DNA from: Bacteroidales bacterium
GTDB taxonomy: Bacteria > Bacteroidota > Bacteroidia > Bacteroidales > TTA-H9
Reading direction: 5' to 3'
NCBI GenBank assembly: GCA_030656615.1
Contig: JAUSOY010000070.1
Span: forward strand, 21,630 to 85,629
DNA length: 64,000 nt
This document shows, piece by piece, positions 6,923-16,437 of this stretch (position 1 is its first letter; each line of letters starts with the position of its first letter). A program made the position numbers and the translations under genes. A model generated the notes under the pieces. It was not told the origin of the DNA, made no database searches, and saw only the letters and a list, made by a program, of their open reading frames with translations.

Positions 6923-8797
6923 TCAATGAATCAGTTCTTCGAGTTCGAGCCAGCGGTCGGTTTTGGTTTCCATTTCGGATTTTAAAACAGCATATTCATC
7001 GGCCCATTGCATAATTGATTCGGTACTTTCTGTTCCGGAATTCATTAAGGCTTCCAGTTCTGCCAGGCGGCTTTCTCCGGTTTCAATGTCTTTTTCGAGT
7101 TGTTTATGCTCCTGAATTTGTTTGTAGGTGGGTTTGTTAGAAGTATTCGTTTTCAGTGGCTTTGGTGTGGCTTTGCTTTCTGCCGGAGCTGCCATTGCGG
7201 CCTTTTCTCGTTTATGGTTCAGGTAATCGGTATAATTTCCGGGAAAGTCCTTGATTTTTCCATCGCCTTCAAAAACAAATAAATGGTCGGCAACTCTATC
7301 CATAAAATAGCGGTCATGCGAAACAACGATGATACAACCGGCAAAGTTTCTTAAAAAGCTTTCGAGTTGGTTCAGCGTAAAAATATCAAGATCGTTGGTA
7401 GGTTCATCCAGAATCAGGAAATTCGGATTTCCTATTAAGGTGAGGAGTAAATGAATTTTACGTTTTTGGCCTCCGCTGAGTTTACTGTATAATTTATAAT
7501 GCTCGTGGTATCCATATCCAAAATAGTTGAGGAATTGAGCAACCGAAAAACTGCTTTTCCCCATACTAATTTGTTCGGCCTTATCTTTAAATAAATCAAT
7601 TACCCGTTTATCGTCTGTGGTTTGAAGTCCATCCTGTTCAAAATATCCCAATTCAAGTGTTTCGCCCATGACAATGCTTCCTTTGTCGGGTTTAACATAT
7701 CCGGCAATCATTTTCAAAAGGGTGGTTTTTCCGCTTCCATTTTTCCCGATGATACCAACTTTTTCGCCGCCCTTAAAGGTATAGGTAAAATCCTGAATCA
7801 GATTATTCGTATCGTAGGCTTTGCATATGTAGTTGAATTCGAGGATTTTTTTTCCGAGACGGGCCGAAGGGAGGTTTATTTCTGCTCCTTTCTTGACTTG
7901 TTTTCCGGAAACTTTTTCGTCAAGTTCGTAAAACGATTCAATGCGTGATTTTGATTTAGTGGTGCGTGCCTGGGGCATTCTACGCATCCATTCGAGTTCC
8001 GAGCGGTAGGTGTTGAGATTTTTTTCCAGTTCGGCCTCCTGCTGAATCACCCTTAATTCTTTTTTTTCGAGGTATTCGGCATAATTTCCTTCATAAAAGT
8101 ATAATTTGCCTTGATCCAGTTCAACAATCTGATTGCAAACGGCATCAATAAAATACCGATCATGGCTGACCATCAGCAGGCTTTGTTTTTGGCGCGAGAG
8201 ATACGATTCCAACCATTCCGTCATGCTGATATCCAAATGGTTGGTTGGTTCATCCAGAATAACAAAACCGGCCGGCGTTAATAGCGTTTGAGCCAGGGCA
8301 AGTTTTTTTCGTTGTCCGCCCGACAGGGTTTTTACTTTAGCGCTTAAATCGTCAAGGCCCAGTTTATGCATAATTTCGGCCATACGTGCTTCATAATCCC
8401 AGGCCGATAACGAATCCATCTGCGTGATACTATCATCAAGTTTTTTCTGACTTTCGTCGGCGGAGTGATTTTGAAGGGCCAGTAATGCTTGCTCATAATT
8501 ACGCAGAGCTATGGCATGTGGATGCTCAGAAGCCAGGATGATATCGAGTATGCTGGCGTTTTCATCAAACTGGGGATCCTGTTCCAAAAAAGCAATCTGG
8601 AGGTCGTTTCGGGTAGTGATTTTTCCGACATCGGCATCCTCTCTACCAGCCAGGATGCGCAGGAGGGTTGTTTTACCCGTACCGTTTTTGGCAATTAGCG
8701 CCGTTTTTTGTCCCTGACTGATACCGAAGGATAAACCCCCGAATAAATCACTGTCGCCATAGGATTTGGAAATATTTTCTGCTGTAAGTATGTTCAT
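6923..8797 (-). CDS. ABC-F family ATPase (ribosome-associated type)
   Basis: The protein has two ABC cassettes and no membrane segments, the layout of ABC-F proteins that act on ribosomes. Cassette 1 has AKNGTGKTTLL (Walker A), LSGGQRKKLAL (signature) and VILDEPTNHLD (Walker B). Cassette 2 has GKNGSGKTTLL, LSGGQKRKIHL and LILDEPTNDLD. A charged linker separates them and a C-terminal helical extension (about 530-624), coiled-coil-like, resembles Uup-type members. The ATG at 8795-8797 begins the family-like MNILTAENISKSYG and gives 624 aa; the frame continues upstream without family similarity. Role in translation is inferred from the family; antibiotic protection cannot be read from sequence. 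Confidence 0.9.
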   Translation of the reverse strand: MNILTAENISKSYGDSDLFGGLSFGISQGQKTALIAKNGTGKTTLLRILAGREDADVGKITTRNDLQIAFLEQDPQFDENASILDIILASEHPHAIALRNYEQALLALQNHSADESQKKLDDSITQMDSLSAWDYEARMAEIMHKLGLDDLSAKVKTLSGGQRKKLALAQTLLTPAGFVILDEPTNHLDISMTEWLESYLSRQKQSLLMVSHDRYFIDAVCNQIVELDQGKLYFYEGNYAEYLEKKELRVIQQEAELEKNLNTYRSELEWMRRMPQARTTKSKSRIESFYELDEKVSGKQVKKGAEINLPSARLGKKILEFNYICKAYDTNNLIQDFTYTFKGGEKVGIIGKNGSGKTTLLKMIAGYVKPDKGSIVMGETLELGYFEQDGLQTTDDKRVIDLFKDKAEQISMGKSSFSVAQFLNYFGYGYHEHYKLYSKLSGGQKRKIHLLLTLIGNPNFLILDEPTNDLDIFTLNQLESFLRNFAGCIIVVSHDRYFMDRVADHLFVFEGDGKIKDFPGNYTDYLNHKREKAAMAAPAESKATPKPLKTNTSNKPTYKQIQEHKQLEKDIETGESRLAELEALMNSGTESTESIMQWADEYAVLKSEMETKTDRWLELEELIH

Positions 8798-8899
8798 TGT
8801 TAAAAAGTCCGCTGCGGTTTGCAAAGATAGAATAACTTTGCAGGCTGTACGTCGGTGCATGAAGGGCGAAAAAATGTTCAAAAAACTTGCTTCAAGTTG

Positions 8900-8928
8900 T
8901 TGGAATTATCAAAAAAATTGTACTTTTG
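8900..8928 (+). promoter_or_regulatory. Promoter of rplS
   Basis: TTG (8900-8902), an 18-base gap and TACTTTTG (8921-8928) match the Bacteroidota TTG / TAnnTTTG pattern, 35 bases before the rplS ATG. Confidence 0.75.
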
Positions 8929-8963
8929 CAGTCCTTTTTGCGAGAAGATAAAAGCAATATACA

Positions 8964-9329
8964 ATGAATAAGCCGGAATTAGTAAAATTAGTAGAATCCA
9001 AAACTGCCCTGAAAGAATTCCCAAAGTTTAAGGCAGGTGATACCGTCACAGTTAACTATACCATCAAAGAGGGTAATAAAGAGCGTATCCAGAGCTTCCA
9101 GGGTGTTGTTCTGCAGTTACGTGGTGCTGGTACCACTAAAACCTTTACCATTCGTAAAATATCAGGCAATATTGGTGTGGAAAGAATTTTCCCCTTCTGC
9201 TCGCCAAATATCGATAGCATCGAAATTAACAAACGCGGTGTGGTTAGAAGAGCAAGAATTTTCTACCTGAGAAAATTACGTGGAAAGAAAGCACGTATCA
9301 AAGAAAGACGTTACAAGGCAGCTAACTAG
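8964..9329 (+). CDS. rplS: 50S ribosomal protein L19
   Basis: This 121-residue protein matches L19 along its length: [55 protein letters not shown] and the basic C-terminal [14 protein letters not shown]19 sits at the 30S-50S interface. It is monocistronic here, with its own promoter and a strong terminator. Confidence 0.98.
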   Translation: MNKPELVKLVESKTALKEFPKFKAGDTVTVNYTIKEGNKERIQSFQGVVLQLRGAGTTKTFTIRKISGNIGVERIFPFCSPNIDSIEINKRGVVRRARIFYLRKLRGKKARIKERRYKAAN

Positions 9330-9357
9330 TATCATCTCTTTCGACACAATATTTTAC

Positions 9358-9379
9358 CCCGGAATTCCGGGGTTTTTTA
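9358..9379 (+). terminator. Intrinsic terminator after rplS
   Basis: The perfect palindrome CCCCGGAATTCCGGGG (9358-9373) is followed by six T, 28 bases after the rplS stop codon. Confidence 0.9.
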
Positions 9380-9468
9380 GTATACACCTATCTGATTTTC
9401 ATTTCCGCAATTTGGATATTTGTATTTGACCAAAGGGCTTTCTAAATTCGCTGTAAAATCCTTCGGTC

Positions 9469-12400
9469 ATGCGAACCTTGTTTGTTCTTCTCTTTTTCGG
9501 TTTGTTGGTGTCGATCAGCACAGCTCAAAACAAGCATCTTACCCTCGTTGTTTCTGACATTCCCGGAAGTTCGGAAGATAGTGCAGTGGTCGATTTTGCC
9601 ATGCAATTGTCTGGATATTCCCTTAAAATACTCAGCCTTTCTGAGGTACCCGATTCATACGCCATTATCAAAAAATCGGATTTAATATGGTTTCATCTGA
9701 GTGATACCAATGGATTGCCTTCGTTTTTAATTCATGAAATCTTTGCCAGAAAAATGCGTCATTTGGTCAGCAAGGGAAAGGGCGTATTGTTGAGCCTGGA
9801 AGCGGCTCAACTTATAAATGCCTGGAAATTTGAATCGGAAATTTTGCAGACCCGGTATAAAACGGCAAAGGATGCAGGTTATGGCCGTATGCTGGGTTTT
9901 CATGCCTGTGGAAAGCATCCGCTTTTTAATGCATTGAATGGGGGAGCCTATATTCTCAAACCCAAAAAGGATATCCGTGTTAAGGTTTCGGGATTCTTTG
10001 ATGGCCATATTCCTCAGCAGGGCAAGGTTATTGCCACCGACTGGGATTATATCTTTTTACGCGAAAACGATAAAATTGTAACTGAATATAACCTTGGAAA
10101 AGGGAAACTGATTCAGATTGGAGGCTATACTCTTTTTGGGATGGAAAACATCAACCGTTTATATCTTGAACGATTGATTAATAATGCGCTCAATTATCTC
10201 AGCTATCCCTTTCGTACTGCCAAGAGTGATTTTTGGGATTATTCTGCCCCTGATGTAAATGTAGATCTAAAGGAATTCATTCCTGGAAAACAATCGGTTA
10301 CAAAAAGTATTAGTAATGAATTTCCGGAACATCCGTTAGAAATGCGGTCGGTGCTTTCTTCTGGTAATTATTTTGATTTGGCCGGAGAACGTATTTTATT
10401 GATGGGGAAGGATAATGGCGGGATAGAGGAACTTTGGGTGCATCCTTTTATGGCTTTCAGAGATGTGCATACTTTCATACGTTTTGATGATAACGACACC
10501 CTGATTTGTTTGAGTGATTTAAATCCTGAAGTTCGATTCAGTCCAGGCAGAATGATTCGCTTATATCGTTTTGGTGATGCCTTATTGACTGAAGTATTGT
10601 CGGTTTCTCCAAAAAATCCCCAGGCACTCATTCAGTATGAATATTCTGGAACCGCACAGGCATATCTTACGCTTGCTTTTTCGTCGAATCTCCGTCGTAT
10701 GTGGCCTTATCCACATACGCTCAATACAAAGATGGATGTTAAATATGATTCAATATACCGGGCGTTTAGAATTTCGGATAAATCAAATTCGCATATTGCA
10801 TTCATCGGATCATCCAGGGTTCCATTACGCATTGCGGCGGGTCAAAATTCCATGTATACTGTACAAAATGACAGTTCGCAAAAGTGGGATAAACAATTTC
10901 AACTGAAAGCCGATTCAAGCAGTTTATGCATGATGTCAGGATGGCTTTCATATACACTTCAGGAAAATGATCATTTGGATATTATTCTTGCCGTTGGGCT
11001 CTCAGAGGCTGATGAGCCTTTGACACAGTACCGGAATGCTGTTTTAAATCCACAAAAATTAAGTAGTTCATCAAGAACTCACTTTGATTCTTTGTTTGCT
11101 ACATCAATGATGATAACGACGCCGGATGATGATTTAAATAAAGCCTACCGGTGGTCGCTCGTGGCTACCGATAATTTTTATGCGAATACTCCCGGAATTG
11201 GCCATTCGCTTATGGCAGGATATTCTACCACAAGTACTGGGTGGGATGGCGCCCAGGCTATCAGCGGCCGTCCGGGTTATGCCTGGTATTTTGGCCGTGA
11301 TGCTCAATGGTCGTCTTTTGCCTTGCTTTATAGTGGTCAATTTGAACAAGTTAAAGAAGTGTTGAAAACCTTTGTACGTTTTCAGGATTTGAATGGGAAA
11401 ATTTACCACGAGCTTACCACCTCGGGATTTGCCCATTACGATGCATCGGATGCCACACCTCTTTTTATTGTTCTTGCCGGTCGTTATCTCCGTCATACCG
11501 GCGATACGGCTTTTATTCGGTCAATATCGCCGGAAATTTTGAAAGCCATGGATTTTTGTATTTCAACCGATACCGACAACGATGGTTTAATTGAAAATAC
11601 CAATGTGGGCCATGGCTGGGTGGAAGGAGGCGGGCTTTTTGGTTCGCATACCTCATTATATCTTGCTTCTTGTTGGGCGGAATGTTTGAAAGAAATGGCA
11701 TTTATAAGCAGCACCCTCAAAGATTCTGAAGGATCGTTGTTTTATGATGAATGGAGTGTCAGGGTGAAAGATATTATTAACCATAAATTCTGGAACGAAC
11801 AAAAGGATGTGTATTCTCATGGCCTGATGCCCGATTCAGGTTTTCATCCATTGGAAAGTTTGATGGCTGTTATACCCATGTTATTTGGTCAGGCTGATAC
11901 TGAAAAAGCCCGCAAAGTGTTAAACGATTATTTTAGCAATGCCTATACCACAAATTGGGGTTCCCGTATTGTTTCTGAACACAGCCCTGGTTTTAACCCA
12001 AAAGGATATCATACGGGCAGCGTTTGGCCTCTTTTTACCGGATGGACCTCCCTCGCTGGTTTTGCCAATGGGTTTCCCCATCAGAGCTTTGCGTTGATGG
12101 AAGAAAACCTTCGCTTATACCAATACTGGGGGCTGGGTTTTGCAGAGGAAGTTCTGAATGGAGCTGTATTTCAGCCATCGGGTGTCTGTCATCATCAATG
12201 TTGGTCGCAAACCATGGGCACTCAACCCATGCTGGAGGGTATGCTGGGATTTAAACCGGACGCAATTAACGGAAATTGTCACTTATCGCCTTATATTCCG
12301 TATCATTGGGATAGCCTGCGGATCGATAATATGAGAATCGGTCAGACGATCATTGAGGCATCGATGGAAAGAGACCGGAATGTTACGCATTGGCATTTCA

Positions 12401-12888
12401 GGAAAAAAAGCGGATCAGGCATTGATGTGCATTTCACGCCTCAATTCCCTTCGTGTACAGAAATCTCCGGCATGTATATCCGAAATAATGCGGATATGCC
12501 CGAGTGTTATTCCGCCAGTGATTTTACAAAACTGGATATTAATTTTGTGTTGGATGATGAAATCGATATATGTTTTGAAACAAAAGGGGGTATTTCCGTC
12601 ATCCCATTTGTTCCAAAACCCAAACCCGGTGATTTTCCAGGTGGACTACGGATATTGGATTCGGGTTTCGACGGAGAATTTTATTTTGTTGATTTAGAGG
12701 CTCCCGGAGGCTCAGCATACGAAATTGAAATTTATGCTCCGGATTGTCCCCGTTTGATAGTCGAAAATGCCTTATATTTGAGCACTACACAGGACATTCA
12801 TCGGCTGAACGTTGTTTTTCAAAAAAATGATTCGGCCTATGAAATCAAACGAATAAAAATACGTTACCCTTGTTTGGAAATACAGTGA
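9469..12888 (+). CDS. Large secreted six-hairpin glycosidase with N-terminal GATase/ThuA-like domain
   Basis: The 1139-residue protein has a signal peptide (residues 1-19, FGLLVSISTAQ). Residues about 20-240 look like a glutamine-amidotransferase/ThuA-like fold (DLIWFHLSD, GKGVLLSLEAAQ, GKGKLIQIGGY). Residues about 530-960 carry patterns of (alpha/alpha)6 glycosidases related to amylo-alpha-1,6-glucosidase and GH15/GH63: WYFGRDAQWSSFALLYSGQF, DTDNDGLIENTNVGHGW, and GYHTGSVWPLFTGWTSLAGF. A beta-rich tail follows. The sugar substrate cannot be told from sequence. It overlaps the next gene by TGATG, suggesting coupling with the lipoprotein. Confidence 0.75.
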   Translation: MRTLFVLLFFGLLVSISTAQNKHLTLVVSDIPGSSEDSAVVDFAMQLSGYSLKILSLSEVPDSYAIIKKSDLIWFHLSDTNGLPSFLIHEIFARKMRHLVSKGKGVLLSLEAAQLINAWKFESEILQTRYKTAKDAGYGRMLGFHACGKHPLFNALNGGAYILKPKKDIRVKVSGFFDGHIPQQGKVIATDWDYIFLRENDKIVTEYNLGKGKLIQIGGYTLFGMENINRLYLERLINNALNYLSYPFRTAKSDFWDYSAPDVNVDLKEFIPGKQSVTKSISNEFPEHPLEMRSVLSSGNYFDLAGERILLMGKDNGGIEELWVHPFMAFRDVHTFIRFDDNDTLICLSDLNPEVRFSPGRMIRLYRFGDALLTEVLSVSPKNPQALIQYEYSGTAQAYLTLAFSSNLRRMWPYPHTLNTKMDVKYDSIYRAFRISDKSNSHIAFIGSSRVPLRIAAGQNSMYTVQNDSSQKWDKQFQLKADSSSLCMMSGWLSYTLQENDHLDIILAVGLSEADEPLTQYRNAVLNPQKLSSSSRTHFDSLFATSMMITTPDDDLNKAYRWSLVATDNFYANTPGIGHSLMAGYSTTSTGWDGAQAISGRPGYAWYFGRDAQWSSFALLYSGQFEQVKEVLKTFVRFQDLNGKIYHELTTSGFAHYDASDATPLFIVLAGRYLRHTGDTAFIRSISPEILKAMDFCISTDTDNDGLIENTNVGHGWVEGGGLFGSHTSLYLASCWAECLKEMAFISSTLKDSEGSLFYDEWSVRVKDIINHKFWNEQKDVYSHGLMPDSGFHPLESLMAVIPMLFGQADTEKARKVLNDYFSNAYTTNWGSRIVSEHSPGFNPKGYHTGSVWPLFTGWTSLAGFANGFPHQSFALMEENLRLYQYWGLGFAEEVLNGAVFQPSGVCHHQCWSQTMGTQPMLEGMLGFKPDAINGNCHLSPYIPYHWDSLRIDNMRIGQTIIEASMERDRNVTHWHFRKKSGSGIDVHFTPQFPSCTEISGMYIRNNADMPECYSASDFTKLDINFVLDDEIDICFETKGGISVIPFVPKPKPGDFPGGLRILDSGFDGEFYFVDLEAPGGSAYEIEIYAPDCPRLIVENALYLSTTQDIHRLNVVFQKNDSAYEIKRIKIRYPCLEIQ

Positions 12889-13916
12889 TGAAACATCTAT
12901 ACTCTGTTATCGGTTATGCATTCGCTTTTTTACTGCTGGTTTTATTAAGCACTTCGTGTGTTGTGCAACGTAAGGTGCAGTTTGATGTGTTAACATCACC
13001 GGTAAATGCCTTTCCATCAGATATCAAATCGCTGGTGCTGGTGAACCACGCCATCAAACCGCTGAATGACAGCTCCGGAACCCAGTATGCGTATCAGAAT
13101 AAACTGTATTATGATTCTGTAAAGCTTGATACCATGCTGACGATGCTCGCTACGGATGCCCTGGCTGGTATTATTTCTTCTGGCGGTAGATATACCCTAA
13201 TGGCTAATCCGGTAGTCATTCCGAAATATGCTGGATTGGATAAAATTTTATCCTTGTCTTCCGATTCGATATTGTATTATTTGAAGGATAGTGGAGCCGA
13301 TGCGGCGATTATTCTGGATGATGTAAAAACATTCGACTGGTTGTTTTATTATGGTGGCAATGCGGGTCCGGTTTATATTACACTTGAGACTTATGCTGCT
13401 GCTTTTTGGAAGGTTTATCGTATTAAAACCGGTGAACTTCTGGATAATTTTGCATACATGGATACCCTGACCTGGACGGTTTCCGATTTTTCGTTTGAGA
13501 GTGGCTTTTCACAGATTCCATATCGGAGGGATGCCTTGGCGGATGTGGCTTTTAATGCTGGTGAACGATACGCAAAAAGAATCAGTCCGTATCAAAAAAC
13601 GGTTAAAAGAATTTATTTTGTTGACTCAGACGATCGCATGAAAGAGGCCGAAATATTGGTGAATCAGGGTTCATGGCTGACTGCTGCCAGAATCTGGAAC
13701 GAAGTGGCATCCGGAAAGAAAAAAAAGCGTGCATCCATGGCGGCCTTCAATCTGGCCCTGGCTTCCGAAATTCAGGGGAATCTGGATATCGCCAGATACT
13801 GGATCGATAAGGCTATCGAACTTAAATTTGATGCGATATATCAGAAATACAGGTCTATACTGTATAAACGTCAAGCAGATGTGGAATCCATGAAGCAAAA
13901 CAGTGGTGTCTGGTAA
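12888..13916 (+). CDS. DUF6340-like lipoprotein with C-terminal TPR
   Basis: The 342-residue protein has a lipoprotein signal with the lipobox LLSTSC (Cys about residue 24), then a domain beginning VQRKVQFDVLTSPVNAFPSD that resembles Bacteroidota DUF6340 proteins, and one or two TPR-like helical hairpins near the end (AAFNLALASEIQGNLDIARY). The frame also stays open to a TTG 18 bases upstream, but the ATG at 12888 overlaps the stop of the glycosidase and is preferred. Function is unknown; position suggests it works with the secreted glycosidase. Confidence 0.8.
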   Translation: MKHLYSVIGYAFAFLLLVLLSTSCVVQRKVQFDVLTSPVNAFPSDIKSLVLVNHAIKPLNDSSGTQYAYQNKLYYDSVKLDTMLTMLATDALAGIISSGGRYTLMANPVVIPKYAGLDKILSLSSDSILYYLKDSGADAAIILDDVKTFDWLFYYGGNAGPVYITLETYAAAFWKVYRIKTGELLDNFAYMDTLTWTVSDFSFESGFSQIPYRRDALADVAFNAGERYAKRISPYQKTVKRIYFVDSDDRMKEAEILVNQGSWLTAARIWNEVASGKKKKRASMAAFNLALASEIQGNLDIARYWIDKAIELKFDAIYQKYRSILYKRQADVESMKQNSGVW

Positions 13917-13971
13917 ACTCGCTTCTTTTGGGTGATTTCTTTTTGGAAGTACGATATTAGCGTAAGGATTT

Positions 13972-13979
13972 TATCTTTG
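13972..13979 (+). promoter_or_regulatory. -7 box TATCTTTG upstream of the 175-aa gene
   Basis: TATCTTTG matches TAnnTTTG 23 bases before the ATG at 14003. No TTG at the usual spacing is evident, so only the -7 box is called. Confidence 0.5.
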
Positions 13980-14002
13980 TCAAAAAAAAATAATTATCAG
14001 CA

Positions 14003-14530
14003 ATGAAACAAGGGACACGCATACTTCATGCCTCATATGGCGAAGGCATCGTCAGTAAAATCAGCCTGAGTCTCGTAGAGGTGTATTTTTCTCAGGGTGG
14101 ACGAAGGGAATTCTCGCGCACCAATTTTACAGCGGAAGTAATTGATGATGAAGAGGCGGGCAGTAATACAGCGGGCATTTCTCCGGAAGATGTCCGATTT
14201 ATGCTCGAAGAAGTATTAGATAAGTACAATGCCGTATCGCGTCATATACAGATGGGTACAAAATGGACCGGTGGTGTAATGACGCTTCAGCCGTCCAATC
14301 CGGATTTAAAACCCAAAGAAATTCCCATTGAAAGCTTTTTTCATAAGATTGTGATGATGCGCGATCGTCTGAGGGTTCTCGAGCAAAATATCAATGCCCA
14401 TCCTCAACTCAACGATGAGGAAAAGGTTAACCTTCAGCAATATATAACTCGCATTTACGGAAGTTTTACCACCTTCAACCTTCTGTTTGAAGATAAGGAA
14501 GATTACTTTTCAGGAGAGAAAACGAAATAG
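14003..14530 (+). CDS. Uncharacterised protein with possible Tudor-like N-terminal module
   Basis: The 175-residue protein begins with GTRILHASYGEGIVSKIS and a second short strand region (VEVYFSQGGRREF). The pattern 'G..v.H..yG.G.v' resembles the small beta-barrel (Tudor/CarD-like) modules found in UvrD-type helicase tails and CarD, but the resemblance is weak. The remainder (residues 50-175) is mostly helical. No family is recognised with confidence. It lies 6 bases before the next gene, so the two are probably an operon. Confidence 0.6.
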   Translation: MKQGTRILHASYGEGIVSKISLSLVEVYFSQGGRREFSRTNFTAEVIDDEEAGSNTAGISPEDVRFMLEEVLDKYNAVSRHIQMGTKWTGGVMTLQPSNPDLKPKEIPIESFFHKIVMMRDRLRVLEQNINAHPQLNDEEKVNLQQYITRIYGSFTTFNLLFEDKEDYFSGEKTK

Positions 14531-14536
14531 TTTGCT

Positions 14537-15526
14537 ATGCCTGCCCTGAATAATTTGCAGATTCAAAAGATGTCGGAGGTTTTAAGGACGCTGAAATTCA
14601 AATCGTCCTTTTATGAGCGGCCGTTTATTTCGGAGCGTATGCAGGCAGAAGAAAAGCTCCGGATGTATTTTTTTTCGGTGGGAATCTGTCATCAGACTTA
14701 TGCATTGGCTCATCCTTCATTGAATTTGTATGGTTGGGATTATCTCGAATACGGATTCTTAAATATGATTCGCCAATCTCCCGAACTTCTTGTTCCTGAT
14801 TTTATTCATGTTTCTGATTTCGAAAAGCTGAAAGGAAGTCTGTCAGGGTTTTTTACTCCGGCTGAAATGGAATGTACACTGGATCGGCTTGACGAACGAG
14901 TTCGTTTGATGAAGGATATGGCAGCTGTATTGGTCGATCAGTACGAATCTTCGCTCGGAAAACTTCTTTCTTCCACTACTCATGAACAGGGTGTATCTGT
15001 GGTGGAATTATATTCCGTTTTACAGAAATTCGAAGCCTATAGCGATCCACTGAATAAAAAGTCTTCATTTTTTATAAAACTAGCGGTGGATGCAGGTCTT
15101 ATTCGTTTGCAGGACCCCGAAAATCTTGTACCCGTGATGGATTATCATATGCAGCGCGTTTTGCTTCGCACGGGCTGTGTAGAAATTATGGATGATACAT
15201 TAGCACAGTCTTTGCGTTTACGGCTTCCAATGACCAGCGATTCAATAATTCGTGAAATTTGTGTGAATGCTTCTGCCTTGATTGCCAGGAAAGCCGGTTT
15301 GAATGTATTGCAAATGAATGATGTACTTTATCTGGCAGGACGATCCTGTTGCCATGAACAAACACTTTGCCGTTCAGGTTCTTGTGAAAAAACACCTTGT
15401 TCGTTAACCCGCGCTGTCGAATTAGACAATCATACGGCTTGTATATTTAATGATTTTTGTAAGGCTGCTACCGATATGGAGTACCATAAATTTTGGCAGC
15501 CGGTGGTAGAAACGCATTATTATTAA
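14537..15526 (+). CDS. Uncharacterised protein with C-terminal cysteine cluster
   Basis: The 329-residue protein is mostly helical. Near the end, residues about 270-310 contain seven Cys in the order CC-x5-C-x4-C-x4-C, then two more in CIFNDFC. That density would suit an Fe-S or zinc site. The segment VPVMDYHMQRVLLRTGCVEI, preceded by DPLNKKSSFFIKLAVDAG, recalls helix-hairpin-helix glycosylase-like or queuosine-salvage-like proteins. I do not recognise a family with confidence. It follows the Tudor-like protein by 6 bases and converges on the EamA gene. Confidence 0.6.
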   Translation: MPALNNLQIQKMSEVLRTLKFKSSFYERPFISERMQAEEKLRMYFFSVGICHQTYALAHPSLNLYGWDYLEYGFLNMIRQSPELLVPDFIHVSDFEKLKGSLSGFFTPAEMECTLDRLDERVRLMKDMAAVLVDQYESSLGKLLSSTTHEQGVSVVELYSVLQKFEAYSDPLNKKSSFFIKLAVDAGLIRLQDPENLVPVMDYHMQRVLLRTGCVEIMDDTLAQSLRLRLPMTSDSIIREICVNASALIARKAGLNVLQMNDVLYLAGRSCCHEQTLCRSGSCEKTPCSLTRAVELDNHTACIFNDFCKAATDMEYHKFWQPVVETHYY

Positions 15527-15582
15527 ACACTTTGGATTTATACCGTAGGAGTTTAATAGCCGGGTTTTCAAACTCGAAACTT

Positions 15583-16437
15583 CTACCCACCGATAGAAAT
15601 TAAACCAATGGCGAGGATGGCGAGTAATATGCCCATCCAGTTAACCAATCTTAGTTTCTCCCGAAAAACGAGGAACCCTATCAATGCTGCATTGCATACA
15701 ATGGCTGCATTAAATACAGGAAATAGAACAGAACTATCGTAATAGCCCATTGTTTTAATAATCATAATGGTTGACCACCAGTTGAAAAGGCCCAGAATAA
15801 TGCCACCGGCAATTTCTTTAATACCAAATCCTTTTTTCCAGGAGCCACTCAACATAAGTAAGAAAACACCACAAACCAATGCGATGCTGAATACAACACT
15901 CAGATAGATTTCCTGTGAATTTTGCATGTGTTGTTCCTCGGCAAATTTCATCACGGAGTCATTGATGCCTGTACCGGCAAAAAGCAGCATGGGAAACAGT
16001 AAATCGGCCGGACGGGTGCCACCTTCTTTTTTCTTTCTGAATGTCAGATAAAAGGCCATGAGTGCAAGAACGATGCCTGTAATTTTTATTATTCCGGCGG
16101 TATCACCAAGAATAAATATCCCACTCAGTACAGGAATAATGACTGACATTTTACTACTGACCGATGTAAGGGCTATTCCGGCTTTTTTGGTCGAATAAGC
16201 AAATACCACAAAAACAAGAATGAAAAGGACTCCATTGACCAGTGCATACGAAAACCACGACGCCTGATAAATGTCGGTTATATTAATCGCTTTGTGGTTT
16301 GTTATTATTCCAAAACCAGCGGCAATCACATAACTTAAAACGATGGCAGGCATAATATTTACTTTATGCTTAGCAAATAGTTTAAACGTGACGACAATCA
16401 GGGTCGAAAAAACAATGGTGGCTAAGAAATAGTGCAT
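15583..16437 (-). CDS. EamA/DMT-family permease
   Basis: The 284-residue protein has about ten membrane segments in two EamA halves (first half 1-135, second half 145-284), the usual length of drug/metabolite transporters. It is the last gene of the xanthine dehydrogenase operon and its ATG overlaps the stop of the upstream NTPase gene (TAATG). Position suggests transport of a purine or of a product of the pathway, which is inference only. Confidence 0.8.
   Translation of the reverse strand: MHYFLATIVFSTLIVVTFKLFAKHKVNIMPAIVLSYVIAAGFGIITNHKAINITDIYQASWFSYALVNGVLFILVFVVFAYSTKKAGIALTSVSSKMSVIIPVLSGIFILGDTAGIIKITGIVLALMAFYLTFRKKKEGGTRPADLLFPMLLFAGTGINDSVMKFAEEQHMQNSQEIYLSVVFSIALVCGVFLLMLSGSWKKGFGIKEIAGGIILGLFNWWSTIMIIKTMGYYDSSVLFPVFNAAIVCNAALIGFLVFREKLRLVNWMGILLAILAIGLISIGG

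Noticed and set aside
6890..6925. AATAATCAATC tandem repeats as a possible origin or att site
   Set aside because: Short AT-rich slippage-type repeat at the ABC-F gene end, with no supporting structure.
14537..15526. Assignment as an Fe-S DNA glycosylase
   Set aside because: The cysteine spacing (x5, x4, x4) does not match the endonuclease III loop and no catalytic Lys/Asp pair could be placed.
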